A stretch of 51,742 bases of DNA, taken from positions 132,806 through 184,547 of the forward strand of contig CALYQQ010000003.1 in assembly GCA_945288535.1 (NCBI GenBank), in the 5' to 3' direction. Shown here in pieces: positions 9,007-18,514 of the stretch. The notes below the pieces were generated by a model, which ran no database searches, was not told where the DNA came from, and was given only the letters and a program-made list of their open reading frames with translations. A program made the translations under genes and the position numbers. This stretch comes from an uncultured Enterobacterales bacterium (lineage in GTDB: Bacteria > Pseudomonadota > Gammaproteobacteria > Enterobacterales > CALYQQ01). Within the stretch, counting starts at the first letter, position 1, and each line of letters begins with the position of its first letter.

Positions 9007-9027
9007 TCCCAGGCAATTCACCTGGGA
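9007..9027 (-). terminator. Terminator or attenuator after hcp
   Basis: TCCCAGG and CCTGGGA form a 7-base GC-rich stem with a 7-base loop, 11 bases downstream of the hcp stop. On the minus strand it is followed by TATTTTG, a weak T-run. This fits partial termination that would give an abundant short hcp transcript with some readthrough into fha, or 3'-end protection of hcp mRNA. Confidence 0.6.
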
Positions 9028-9038
9028 AGAAAAAGCTA

Positions 9039-9521
9039 TTACATCTCTTTGTTTTCTTTAATGTTCCATGCCGCACCACTTTCAGCAGCTTTACCACCCG
9101 TAGCATTTTGCTCCCAATATTGTTGTTTAACACGCGCTGCCTGGAAAGCATAAGTAACACCAATAAGATCATCTCCTTGGGTTCCAGTAAATTGGACAGC
9201 GGTTACAATTACTTCTTCTAAAGTGATTTTTGCATATTCAACTTGTTTTCCACCTGCTTTACAAGCTGATAATTCAACTTTGCTAATATGCTTACCACTG
9301 GAGCAATGCTTTAAGATGGCGCCTGTAGATTTGTCGATAGCAGCATTAACTAATAAGTCATTAAAGCATACTTTACCAGCACCGCCGCCGCCGCCCGATC
9401 CCATATTGCCAGGCTGAGATGCTCCCCATGAGAAGGATTTTATTTCAGTCCAACCTTTATGGTTAGAATCAAGAGATTCACCAGTAGCCCCTTCTACTTT
9501 TAAAAACATATCTGTAGCCAT
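9039..9521 (-). CDS. hcp: Hcp (TssD), T6SS tube protein
   Basis: Hcp forms hexameric rings that stack into the inner tube and are secreted with the spike. The 160-residue protein begins MATDMFLKVEGATGES and carries GWTEIKSFSWGASQP, the glycine-rich MGSGGGGGAGKV loop near residues 40-52, and a C-terminal FQAARVKQQYWEQN segment. The loop and the KQQYWEQ ending resemble P. aeruginosa Hcp1 more than the classical EAEC or Salmonella Hcp. AAGGGA lies upstream of the ATG at a good distance. It is separated from tssC by 102 bases and from fha by a hairpin and a long gap, so its expression may differ from that of its neighbours. Confidence 0.96.
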   Translation of the reverse strand: MATDMFLKVEGATGESLDSNHKGWTEIKSFSWGASQPGNMGSGGGGGAGKVCFNDLLVNAAIDKSTGAILKHCSSGKHISKVELSACKAGGKQVEYAKITLEEVIVTAVQFTGTQGDDLIGVTYAFQAARVKQQYWEQNATGGKAAESGAAWNIKENKEM

Positions 9522-9623
9522 ATTTTTCCCTTATTTTAACTAACGTTTTATTGTATAAATATCCATCTATTTTTTGATGAAACTAATAATCAAGATGCCA
9601 TTCATGGTTAATAAGAAAGACCA

Positions 9624-11126
9624 TCAAATTTCACTTGCTTTAATTGATGGCAATTTAGAAACTAATCGTAATGAAACGGTTAGACCTTCTAATTGGTAAT
9701 GTGGGCGAAGGAAAAATTTTGCATTATAATATCCTGGCGCATCAGGTAACTCTTCAACATTGACTTCAGCTGCCGCCAAGGGTTTACGCGCTTTTGTTTC
9801 CTGCGACGAGTTGGCAGGATCGCCATCGACATAATTCATAATCCATTCATTCAGCCAAATTTCCATATCACTACGTTCACGAAAGGAACCAATTTTGTCG
9901 CGTACAATGCATTTTAAATAATGAGCAAACCGACAACAGGCAAATAAATAAGGCAAACGTGCAGATAGTTGGGCATTTGCTGATGCATCGGCATCATAGT
10001 ACTCGCCTGGTTTTTGTAGTGATTGAGCGCCGATAAATGCTGCAAAATCTGAGTTTTTCCGATGTACGAGCGATATAAAGCCATTTTTAGCAAGTTCAGC
10101 CTCACGTCTATCACTGATTGCAATTTCTGTTGGGCATTTGATATCAACACCGCCATCATCACTAGGAAATGTATGACATGGGAGGTTTGCTACAGCCCCG
10201 CCTGATTCAACACCACGAATAGACGTACACCAGCCATATTCTTTAAATGAACGATTAATATTGGCAGCCATGGCATAGGCAGCATTTGTCCAAGTATAAT
10301 TAGAATGGGTGGCGCCTTCCGTATCTTCTTCAAAGTCAAATTCATCGACAGGATTAGTTCTAATACCATAAGGTAAGCGAGTAAGAAAACGAGGCATAAC
10401 CAGACCAAGATAGCGAGCGTCTTCCGATTCACGTAAACTTCGCCAGGCAACATATTCCGTATTTTGGAAAATTTTAGTTAAATCACGAGGATTGGATAGT
10501 TCTTGCCAAGACTCCATTTGCATAACACTTGGTGAAGCGCCTGAAATAAATGGACAGTGTGCCGCTGCAGCAATTTTGGCTAGTTCACCCAATAATTCAA
10601 CATCTTGTGGACTATGGTCAAAATAATAGTCGCCTACTAAACAACCAAAGGGCTCGCCACCAAATTGACCATATTCTTCTTCATAGATTTTTTTAAATAA
10701 TGGGCTTTGATCCCATCCTGTTCCTTTATAACGCTTTAATGTACGACTTAATTCATTTTTAGTCGCTGACATAAACCGAATTTTCAACATTTCATCTGTT
10801 TCAGTATTATTAACTAAATAATGCAAACCACTCCACGTTCCTTCCAGTTTCTGGAAATCATCATGATGTATAATTTTATTAATTTGTTGAGATAATTTGC
10901 GATCGATTTCAGCTATTAAGGCTTGAATGGTCCTATAAGCATCAGATGAAATAGTAACCGTGTTTTCTAATGCTTGCTGCGCAAGTGTTTTTATTGCATT
11001 TGAAACAGCTTCTTTAGCTTGATCGGTTTTTGGTTTAAATTCTTTGTTTAATAAAGTAGTTAATTCATTGTCAGAAAAGCTTTCAAACTGTTGCTTGAGA
11101 TATTCTTGTTGTTGTATATCACTCAT
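9624..11126 (-). CDS. tssC: TssC, T6SS sheath large subunit
   Basis: TssC (VipB/EvpB family) pairs with TssB to build the contractile sheath around the Hcp tube. The 500-residue length is standard. Recognisable family segments are LEGTWSGLHYLVNNTETD near residues 93-110, FGCLVGDYYFDHSP near 159-172, and the C-terminal PGYYNAKFFLRPHYQLEGL stretch that ends most TssC proteins. A GGAG site lies 8 bases upstream of the ATG. Eleven bases separate it from the tssB stop, consistent with balanced production of the two sheath subunits. Confidence 0.97.
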   Translation of the reverse strand: MSDIQQQEYLKQQFESFSDNELTTLLNKEFKPKTDQAKEAVSNAIKTLAQQALENTVTISSDAYRTIQALIAEIDRKLSQQINKIIHHDDFQKLEGTWSGLHYLVNNTETDEMLKIRFMSATKNELSRTLKRYKGTGWDQSPLFKKIYEEEYGQFGGEPFGCLVGDYYFDHSPQDVELLGELAKIAAAAHCPFISGASPSVMQMESWQELSNPRDLTKIFQNTEYVAWRSLRESEDARYLGLVMPRFLTRLPYGIRTNPVDEFDFEEDTEGATHSNYTWTNAAYAMAANINRSFKEYGWCTSIRGVESGGAVANLPCHTFPSDDGGVDIKCPTEIAISDRREAELAKNGFISLVHRKNSDFAAFIGAQSLQKPGEYYDADASANAQLSARLPYLFACCRFAHYLKCIVRDKIGSFRERSDMEIWLNEWIMNYVDGDPANSSQETKARKPLAAAEVNVEELPDAPGYYNAKFFLRPHYQLEGLTVSLRLVSKLPSIKASEI

Positions 11127-11137
11127 TTCTAAATCTC

Positions 11138-11662
11138 CTACTCTTCTTCACCGGTATAGGTGTTTTCGGGGTTGGGGGCGCGAGTTAATGATTTGAGTAA
11201 GTTAGGCTCTTGTAGTATTTTAGAAATCAGCTCTTCAGCTCCGGCTTTACCATCCATATAAGAGAGCAGATTGGATAACTCAGTACGTGCTTGAAGGAGT
11301 TTATTTAGGGGATCGACTTTGCGCGCAATAGCAGCAGGTGAAAAATCATGAATACTTTCGAAGGTTAGATCAATATTCATATTACCCTCGTTAGTTAATG
11401 TGTTTTCCACCTGAAAAACTACACGTGGTTTAATTGATTTCATTCGGTCATCAAAATTATCAATGTCAATATCTAAAAATTTACGGTCGCTCATTGCTAC
11501 CGGAGGTTCGATAGATTTACCGGCAAGATCTGCTAGCACGCCCATGATGAAAGGGAGTTGGATTTTTTTTTCAGCACCGTAAATTTCAACGTCATATTCA
11601 ATTTGAACTCTTGGAGCTCTATTCTTTGCTATAAATTTTTGTGAGCTATTAGATGTTGCCAT
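11138..11662 (-). CDS. tssB: TssB, T6SS sheath small subunit
   Basis: TssB (VipA family) forms the sheath heterodimer with TssC. The protein has the family signature NRAPRVQIEYDVE near residues 15-27 and LPFIMGVLADLAGKS near 36-50, followed by KFLDIDIDNFDDRMK. I start it at ATG 11662 (174 residues, MATSNSS), not at the in-frame TTG 6 bases earlier: the AGAGG upstream is 10 bases from the ATG but only 4 from the TTG. The C-terminal NLLSYMDGKAGAEELI segment is also conserved in TssB proteins. Confidence 0.96.
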   Translation of the reverse strand: MATSNSSQKFIAKNRAPRVQIEYDVEIYGAEKKIQLPFIMGVLADLAGKSIEPPVAMSDRKFLDIDIDNFDDRMKSIKPRVVFQVENTLTNEGNMNIDLTFESIHDFSPAAIARKVDPLNKLLQARTELSNLLSYMDGKAGAEELISKILQEPNLLKSLTRAPNPENTYTGEEE

Positions 11663-11761
11663 AGTCAAAATACCTCTATTATTGTTATGTCATGTAATAA
11701 AAATGGAGTAGTCAGCGAATTATCACAGTAAAAGTATTAGGCTAGTGTAAGTCAGACTATC

Positions 11762-12808
11762 TTAATAATTCTCTTCGCTATCATTATTGATCTTCCCTAA
11801 TATTGAACTTATTTCGCTTAAGCTGTTTGGTGATAACTCATTGATAATTTGTATAAAATCCATGGAAATAAGGCGTTGTATACGATCTATCATGATGGGA
11901 GCAGGATGACTGGGTTCATAATGTGTAAAGTACGCTTTAACTTTGTCTAACATGAAAACAGCATCATCGCGTGTTTGAATCTCAGTTAATCGCCAATTTT
12001 GTGACGTATCACGATTTGTATTATCTGTCGATACTCTAGTCGTTAATATATGATGAGTTGCGTCTGTCACTAAGATATCAGCGGAGGATTGTGCATTTTG
12101 CTGATTATCATTACCTACAGAATCAATCAACATTCTGAACATTTTAAGTAATTGGCTGAAATCAGGTAATATAATGTCACTGAGTTGTGTTTGTAAGATA
12201 TGTTGAATTGCCATTATTTGTTCAGTGGCATTGCGTAGGTTTTGCAGATTTTCACTTACCGTCAATTCATTAATCAAACGAATACGGCCACCCGGATAAG
12301 ATTCACATTCCTGTTTCGTTCCGTCAATGAGAGAACAAGCATCACGTAATGTAATTGCGCCGGAGATACCAGTGATCAAATAGCTAGATCGCAAACAACC
12401 CATCATCTCGCCTTTATCACTTAATCGGGATAGTACATTTATGCGAAAAAGTGGATCATATTCTCCCTCAAACTCTAATTGTGGATGAATCGTTTGCCAG
12501 TAGCGTTCTAATGCTTGGCGTACAATAGTTATTCCTGTTAAATAACCACTGATACCATATAATTCTGTATAGGCCTGTGTAAGATAAACGAGAATACGTA
12601 AATCTTTGGTTCGGCTAAGAAGGTTTTCACCTAATTTGATGACCTCTGTCCAATTAGCGGGTTCTGCTGGAATAATGGTTGAACCAAACTGTTGCTCAGA
12701 TTTTCCAGTAGCAGCAAGTTCCATCGCCATAAAATCGGTATTATATTCAAGATTTTCACCACAAGGTAATTCGGAATTAATTTCTGATAGCAATGACTCT
12801 ATATCCAT
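11762..12808 (-). CDS. tssA: TssA, ImpA-type T6SS assembly protein
   Basis: TssA proteins start or cap sheath and tube polymerisation. The ImpA N-terminal domain covers about residues 1-135 and shows PCGENLEYN, the FGSTIIPAEPANWTEV region, SRTKDLRILVYLTQAY and the GISGYLTGITIVRQALERYWQTIHP helix pair. The C-terminal part is a helical segment ending MDFIQIINELSP. At 348 residues it is nearer to the shorter TssA1 class than to the long cap-type TssA of about 540 residues. It follows tagF after 12 bases and precedes tssB after 99. Confidence 0.93.
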   Translation of the reverse strand: MDIESLLSEINSELPCGENLEYNTDFMAMELAATGKSEQQFGSTIIPAEPANWTEVIKLGENLLSRTKDLRILVYLTQAYTELYGISGYLTGITIVRQALERYWQTIHPQLEFEGEYDPLFRINVLSRLSDKGEMMGCLRSSYLITGISGAITLRDACSLIDGTKQECESYPGGRIRLINELTVSENLQNLRNATEQIMAIQHILQTQLSDIILPDFSQLLKMFRMLIDSVGNDNQQNAQSSADILVTDATHHILTTRVSTDNTNRDTSQNWRLTEIQTRDDAVFMLDKVKAYFTHYEPSHPAPIMIDRIQRLISMDFIQIINELSPNSLSEISSILGKINNDSEENY

Positions 12809-12820
12809 GAGGTATCTCTT

Positions 12821-13543
12821 TTAATCAAACATTTTGGGGTATAAACCAGGACCATTCGTAACAGATTGTTGTTTTTTGGAGTTAAGGTTGAATAAGCGAC
12901 AAAATAGCTGTGGTGTTAAGGTGCCACTATGCCCACAAGTTATTAGTGCGTGGCCATCAGCTTGATTAGTCCACCAAAAGCTTGTGTATTGATCTGCTTT
13001 AAAGCATTCCGTCACTTGTTGCCAACTTAAGCGCGGAATAGTGGGATCATACATACCTATTACAGATAAGATCTCTGATTCTTTGGGAAAAGGAACGCGC
13101 AGTGAGGGAATTTTCAGTAATGCTTGTTCTAATTGTTCAGCTGAATGATGACAATGGATAGCCGTATACAAAATATGGCCTAATCTTTTATACCATTGAG
13201 CTGTCATGCTCATCATATGTGGATGCCAGGTATCTAATGTAAAATACCGAACAGCACAAGTAGGATAGAGACGTCCAACCTTATCCATAGCTGGCAATAA
13301 ACAACCAAGTTGAACAAACTGTGGCCCAAGTGTTGCCGGTATGGCGAAGTTCCATATGGGAGCAGATTTAAAGGTATAATCAAAAGTATTTTTATGTTTT
13401 TGCCAGCTAAAAATACTATTTTGAAACCAATTAGCCCACCAATTGACCAATGAAGTTGGCATATAACGCTGAATATAATCACCAGAGCTAGGTAATTTAC
13501 CATACCATGCGATTAACTCTGCGTTTCCATTATCATGATACAT
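12821..13543 (-). CDS. tagF: TagF, T6SS post-translational repressor
   Basis: TagF (DUF2094 family) represses T6SS assembly post-translationally; in P. aeruginosa it acts independently of the PpkA/PppA pathway, reportedly through Fha. The 240-residue protein shows the family opening WYGKLPSSGDYIQR, then LVNWWANWFQ, a FTFKSAPIWNFAIPATLGP-like segment near residues 56-74, and GRLYPTCAVRYF near 90-101. AAAGGAA precedes the ATG. It lies between tssM and tssA, so the repressor is made together with the membrane complex it holds in check. Confidence 0.9.
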   Translation of the reverse strand: MYHDNGNAELIAWYGKLPSSGDYIQRYMPTSLVNWWANWFQNSIFSWQKHKNTFDYTFKSAPIWNFAIPATLGPQFVQLGCLLPAMDKVGRLYPTCAVRYFTLDTWHPHMMSMTAQWYKRLGHILYTAIHCHHSAEQLEQALLKIPSLRVPFPKESEILSVIGMYDPTIPRLSWQQVTECFKADQYTSFWWTNQADGHALITCGHSGTLTPQLFCRLFNLNSKKQQSVTNGPGLYPKMFD

Positions 13544-13583
13544 ACCTATTTCCTTTATTAATTAACGATATGAAAGGTAATTC

Positions 13584-16500
13584 TTATGGACAAATAAACG
13601 TAGGTAAGTCAAATGGGTTAATCGCGCTGGATGGTGTTAATTCAATAGTTGCTCGATGCCCTTCAATATCTAGCGTTAATAATTTGGTATTTCCTGATTT
13701 ATTTCTAACGTAAGCTTTGTCATAGAGTCTATGCAATGCCCAATAACCAGAATAGGTGACGCTTGCTGATCGCCCGCCAACTAAACTAAATTGAATAGTT
13801 ACTTGATTATTTTGTTGTTTCCCAGGCCATTCAATTCTTGATGAGATTCTAGGTCCATGACTATAAGTCACTATTTGTCCGTTGATATTTAAAGTCATAC
13901 TAAGAATGTCATTATCTAATGAAACGGGTTGTAAATGGACTTGAAATGATGGTCGTTGTGCATTATTAACAAAGAGAGCACTGCGAATTTTTGCGGCTTG
14001 TTGAAATGGCACTAATAGACTATTTGATTTACTTTTTCCATTAGGTAAGCGGAAACTCCAGGGAGTAGTTAATGTATTTACTTTACCTGCTAGATTCGCT
14101 TGATAAAACTGATCTAACAAGCCATGTTGTGGTGCAAACATTACAGCTAAATCATCGGGTGTTACATCAATACTCGCGCGGCGGCTTAAGGGATAACGGT
14201 TTACTATTGTTTGTCGGCAAAGTGGGCTCAGCTCTTGTTGAGATTTTCGTTCAATATTTTCCGTCGTAATGATGATGGCAATATTTTCAATATCAAGGGC
14301 CAGTTTATCAATAATATCTTTGAAAGGAACTGGCAAATTATAAGCTTGAGTTTGCAATTCTGTCGCAATAGTAGATTCTGGTATGGTTTTTCCTCCATCT
14401 TTGGTCGCTTTAACAGCAATAAGATAAGCATAACTAGCATTAATGGTCGGTAATATACTATCAAAAGAAATATCATTAGCCTGATTTTCTGTTGATTTAG
14501 CTAAGGCATGTAAATTGCGAAAATGGATGGCGACATCGTCTTCAGGTGTTGGTGTATTACTTAACAAATTATCAGCAACATTATGAGGAATAAGCCAATT
14601 TAAACGACCAGAACTCACCGAATTATTAACTTTCTCTTTAATATTATTTTTTGAGGCTGGATTATTGAGTAATGTCAAACCGCCTTTTAGCGTCGTGGCA
14701 CGTGCTGCATTAATAGCCAATTCTCTTAAAGGAGACTGCTTATTTGATAACGCTAATATCATGTCGATAAGCTGATCAATTGATTTATATTCTATTAACT
14801 GAATATCCGCAAGAAAGGCATCCCATTCTTTGATATAGTCGTGCATATACTCTTTGCGAACTTGATTAAACAGGATTTCATCTGTTTTATAACTACTTGT
14901 ACTACCTAGTACCCAATGACTTTCTTGATTGAGTGTATTAGCAACAATAGCAATATTTGTATCAAAAAGATCCCAATAACCTTTAGGTGTATAAAATCCA
15001 GCAACGCCTCTATTATTGGGTTTTCCACTTTTACGTTTAAATATAGCATCAGTAAGAGGGCCCGCCAGATCGGTTAGGCTTATTTCATTTAACGTGTTAT
15101 TTTGTGATTGTAAAATACGTTTTAGTCTACTATAAATCCTTGTAGATAAAGATTTCTGATTGAGATAATGACGCTTTAAAGTAATTTCGTCATTGTCTTT
15201 TTCATATGTTGATAACTGTATTTTACTGGTCAATAAATGATAATAATGTGAGCTAAGTTGTTCTCGTTGCTGACGTGTAACAGTTACGTCAAGTGTATTT
15301 TGTAAGTTAGCCATCAACCAATTATGCAAATAGTCGCCATCATAGTGTTCAGCATCATAAAACATTAAATAGGCTTTTAAAGCTTCATAGGTAAAATCAG
15401 GATCTTCTCCTTTGTCTTGCTTTAGTAGCGCTTTTGTTTGGGATACCGCTTGTGGTAATAAGAGTTCCTGTAGTGCTTGTTGATATAAGGCATTAGCGGC
15501 AATTTTTACAGATTTTCCCCGATATAAACCGAATTTATAGGACCAAGGGGGATTGTTGACGTCAAATTTATCATCTGATGCTAAGGTTGCTAACCTGTTT
15601 AAATAGGGTAACAAAAGCATAACGTCACCGGCCTCTATCTTATCGAAAACATAATTTTTTCCGTTTAATGCTGTTGTATGTTGTTCAATTACTTTCAGAT
15701 AGTTTTTATTATTGTTATAGCTATTAATCCAACATATAAAAGCAAACCCAGTTAGCAGAATAATGGTGATGTAACCAATCCAATGAAGTAGCCGAGTGCG
15801 ATATATCCACCAGCGATTATTACCAGCTAATCCTGATTCTCTAAAAATAACATCTTGTAGTAAACTTTTTAGAAAATAACTATGGCCTTTATTGTTGTTT
15901 GATAACGATGCCTCACTTTGTGGCAGATGCGCAAAAGAAAAATCTTGAACATTACTGCTATAAGGAACACGATTGCTTAATGTATCCCACATAGTATTTT
16001 TTAATTGTTCTAAATTGTCTTGTGTGCCACTTGTAAAATAAATACCACGAGGTAATAAGGTTGTTTCAAAGGCGGAAGAGCTAAATACATCCTCAACATA
16101 TTGACGTAATATACTTTTTAATTGTGAAAATTGCTGTGGAAATTGATAGATTTCTGCACGTTTCTTTAAATCATGTTCACGGTACATGGTTTCTGGTAAC
16201 GCATTTTCCAGACGTTGCTGTAAAAGTTCATACTCTTTGTCATAAGCCGCGAGTAAATTGAAGTTGGCCTGCTGCATTTCGTTGTAAGGAAAAGTGAATC
16301 CCCATATTTGACTGCGCAATTTTTTATCAAATAATTCAAAATAGGGCATAAAGCCGACTAAAAGATCTACTTTTGTCACCATCACATATATAGGAAAATA
16401 AATACCAAACTCTTGATAGAGTTCGTTTAATCGTTTACGTATTGCGACCGCATGTAAGCGCCGTTCATCAGGATGTGTATTCAAGAGATCAGGAAGACTA

Positions 16501-17207
16501 ATCGTCATAATTACGCCATTAATGGGTTGGCGAGAGCGAAATTTTTTCAGTAAATTGACGAAATTTAACCATTCCCTTGCGTCATTTTCTTGATGACTTT
16601 CTTGAGTTGTATAACGGCCTGCGGTATCAAGTAAAATCGCATTATTTGTGAACCACCAATCGCAATTACGTGTACCCGCTATACCGCGTAATGCCGTTTT
16701 ACCATATTGATCTGCAAGGGGAAAATGTAATCCGGAATTGATTAAAGCGGTTGTTTTGCCCGAACCAGGCGCACCAATAATAATATACCAGGGTAATTGA
16801 TAAATATATTGTTTTGAAAAATGATCATACCAACGTAGTTTATTATCACCAGCTGGGCTTAATTTGGCTTTTTTGAGAATATTTAATGCATCATTAAATT
16901 GCTCTATTAAGACGTTATCGTTTGTTCCATGCGTTTTATTCTCTTGATTAACGTGTTGATGAGCACTTAATTGTTTAAGAAGTTTAGCATTAAGCCAGTT
17001 TGAATAGAGTTTTGGTATAATTTGGCATAGTAACCAAATAACATAAATAGCAATAATTAGTACAATACAGCTAAATTTTGATTCTAGAGGACGATGGTCA
17101 TTAAATGCTAGCATTGGCCCTGCAATATAAATAAGTATTGCAAGTAATGTGATACCAATAAAACTCCAGAATAAACGACTCGTAACTATTTTTAACAACC
17201 TATCCAT
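13584..17207 (-). CDS. tssM: TssM, IcmF-like inner-membrane T6SS protein
   Basis: TssM forms the trans-envelope channel with TssL and TssJ. The 1207-residue protein has two transmembrane helices near residues 12-34 and 45-65, a cytoplasmic NTPase-like domain with an intact Walker A motif GAPGSGKT at residues 145-152, a third transmembrane helix near 475-495, and a large periplasmic IcmF-related domain ending in a beta-rich segment that binds TssJ in homologues. The Walker A motif is degenerate in some TssM proteins but complete here. The gene lies 43 bases after tssL and 40 before tagF. Confidence 0.97.
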   Translation of the reverse strand: MDRLLKIVTSRLFWSFIGITLLAILIYIAGPMLAFNDHRPLESKFSCIVLIIAIYVIWLLCQIIPKLYSNWLNAKLLKQLSAHQHVNQENKTHGTNDNVLIEQFNDALNILKKAKLSPAGDNKLRWYDHFSKQYIYQLPWYIIIGAPGSGKTTALINSGLHFPLADQYGKTALRGIAGTRNCDWWFTNNAILLDTAGRYTTQESHQENDAREWLNFVNLLKKFRSRQPINGVIMTISLPDLLNTHPDERRLHAVAIRKRLNELYQEFGIYFPIYVMVTKVDLLVGFMPYFELFDKKLRSQIWGFTFPYNEMQQANFNLLAAYDKEYELLQQRLENALPETMYREHDLKKRAEIYQFPQQFSQLKSILRQYVEDVFSSSAFETTLLPRGIYFTSGTQDNLEQLKNTMWDTLSNRVPYSSNVQDFSFAHLPQSEASLSNNNKGHSYFLKSLLQDVIFRESGLAGNNRWWIYRTRLLHWIGYITIILLTGFAFICWINSYNNNKNYLKVIEQHTTALNGKNYVFDKIEAGDVMLLLPYLNRLATLASDDKFDVNNPPWSYKFGLYRGKSVKIAANALYQQALQELLLPQAVSQTKALLKQDKGEDPDFTYEALKAYLMFYDAEHYDGDYLHNWLMANLQNTLDVTVTRQQREQLSSHYYHLLTSKIQLSTYEKDNDEITLKRHYLNQKSLSTRIYSRLKRILQSQNNTLNEISLTDLAGPLTDAIFKRKSGKPNNRGVAGFYTPKGYWDLFDTNIAIVANTLNQESHWVLGSTSSYKTDEILFNQVRKEYMHDYIKEWDAFLADIQLIEYKSIDQLIDMILALSNKQSPLRELAINAARATTLKGGLTLLNNPASKNNIKEKVNNSVSSGRLNWLIPHNVADNLLSNTPTPEDDVAIHFRNLHALAKSTENQANDISFDSILPTINASYAYLIAVKATKDGGKTIPESTIATELQTQAYNLPVPFKDIIDKLALDIENIAIIITTENIERKSQQELSPLCRQTIVNRYPLSRRASIDVTPDDLAVMFAPQHGLLDQFYQANLAGKVNTLTTPWSFRLPNGKSKSNSLLVPFQQAAKIRSALFVNNAQRPSFQVHLQPVSLDNDILSMTLNINGQIVTYSHGPRISSRIEWPGKQQNNQVTIQFSLVGGRSASVTYSGYWALHRLYDKAYVRNKSGNTKLLTLDIEGHRATIELTPSSAINPFDLPTFICP

Positions 17208-17250
17208 TATTTATTATTCATCCTTATCATTTGATCTCACTGGTTGTTCA

Positions 17251-18471
17251 TCAGTACTTTTTTATTTGGGAGGCAGGCAAATAGAGAATAATTTCCACAC
17301 GGCGGTTGGCCGCACGGCCTTCAGGTGTCTTATTATCGCCAACAGGTTTGGTTGCGCCGAAACCACGCACGCTAATTTGTTTATTCGTTGTTTGTAGGGT
17401 TGAAATTAATCGAGCGACAGTTTTGGCTCTTGCTTCGGATAATTCCCAGTTTGAGGGATAAATTGAGCTACGGATTGGTCGATCATCAGTATGACCAATA
17501 ACTTCAATTCGACCTTCGAGTTTATCTATTTCTTCAATAACTCGTTTAATTGCTTTAATATATTTTGGTGAAAGAGATACGCCACCAGAAACAAACATGC
17601 CATCACCAATTAAAATGATTTTACTTTCTTCTGCTGTTTCTGGGACAAGCATTATTCCTGCTTTGATTTCATTTTGTAGTAAAGGCGCTAAGCGTTGAAT
17701 TTGTACAGGGGGGATCACTGTTTCTTTAATCGTTAAATTAGGTATTTTGGTTTGAATAATTGTAGCGAGTACTGGATTTGTTGCATCGCCGAGTCGCCAG
17801 TTTAATGTAATAAATATTAAACAACAGATAAACCCTGCTAAAATAAGGCTAGCCCATAAAGGGACAATTGGTCGCCAAAATTTCATTAAAACAGGTTTAT
17901 CTTCAGCGTGTAATGATAAACATTCTGGATAATTACCTTTTTCATGCCGTATCAGTTGCAGTAGACGCTGGGTTAATGTATCCAATTGTGAACGACCATT
18001 TTCAATAACCCGATAACGGCCTTCAAAACCAAGTAATAGACAATAACATAACAATTCAAGTAAAAATAAATGCTCTCGTGGATGTTTCGATAATTTGGCT
18101 AATAGCTGAAAAAATTTTTCACCACCCCATGTTTCATTATGAAATGTCACGAGTAATCCATTTGCTGACCATACTCGACTTCCCCAAGGCGTAAGTGCAG
18201 CAGATTCATCCAATGCTGTACATAAACAGTAGCGAGCACCAATAATGACTTCATAAGGTAAACCGGCACGTTGTGCCTCGATTTCAAAATGACGAATATT
18301 ATCAATTAGCTGTTGACGTAGTTGGCTAGGATTAACTTGTGTAACAGAATTTCGAATTTGCGGAATGGCATTAAGCAATGGATTTGCTGCAATAATAAGG
18401 GGATTTTTGTGATAAGCGCATGCCGCATAATTCGCTTGTAACGATTGATCCACGTGATAGTGTTCCTGCAT
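17251..18471 (-). CDS. tssL: TssL with C-terminal OmpA-like peptidoglycan-binding domain
   Basis: TssL (DotU/IcmH family) is the inner-membrane partner of TssM. The cytoplasmic DotU domain spans residues 1-180 (with YCLCTALDESAALTPWG near 81-97 and LLELLCYCLLLGFEGRY near 147-163), followed by one membrane helix near 205-225. The periplasmic C-terminus (about 285-400) is an OmpA/MotB-like fold with IEVIGHTDDRPI, NWELSEARA and GRAANRRVEI, the residues that contact peptidoglycan. TssL proteins with this extension anchor the complex to the cell wall without needing a separate TagL. Confidence 0.96.
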   Translation of the reverse strand: MQEHYHVDQSLQANYAACAYHKNPLIIAANPLLNAIPQIRNSVTQVNPSQLRQQLIDNIRHFEIEAQRAGLPYEVIIGARYCLCTALDESAALTPWGSRVWSANGLLVTFHNETWGGEKFFQLLAKLSKHPREHLFLLELLCYCLLLGFEGRYRVIENGRSQLDTLTQRLLQLIRHEKGNYPECLSLHAEDKPVLMKFWRPIVPLWASLILAGFICCLIFITLNWRLGDATNPVLATIIQTKIPNLTIKETVIPPVQIQRLAPLLQNEIKAGIMLVPETAEESKIILIGDGMFVSGGVSLSPKYIKAIKRVIEEIDKLEGRIEVIGHTDDRPIRSSIYPSNWELSEARAKTVARLISTLQTTNKQISVRGFGATKPVGDNKTPEGRAANRRVEIILYLPASQIKKY

Positions 18472-18514
18472 TAATTAGGGTATCCTGATAAATAATAGGC
18501 TTAAACTCTTTGGA

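Larger units (their letters stand above)
8642..9038. other. 397-base gap between hcp and fha
   Basis: This gap has no supported gene on either strand. It contains, from right to left in the direction of the operon, the hcp terminator hairpin (9007-9027), a plus-strand terminator-like hairpin (8910-8930) and the fha leader hairpin (8687-8705). The distance between hcp and fha and the hairpin after hcp suggest that fha-pppA is transcribed partly from a promoter here, although I cannot name one with confidence. Confidence 0.5.

Noticed and set aside
8970..9221. 83-codon plus-strand frame over the 3' end of hcp
   Set aside because: It is antisense to a well-conserved gene and has no recognisable product; it looks like a by-product of hcp codon use.
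10190..10453. 87-codon minus-strand frame inside tssC
   Set aside because: It is an alternate frame of tssC without a ribosome binding site or recognisable domain.
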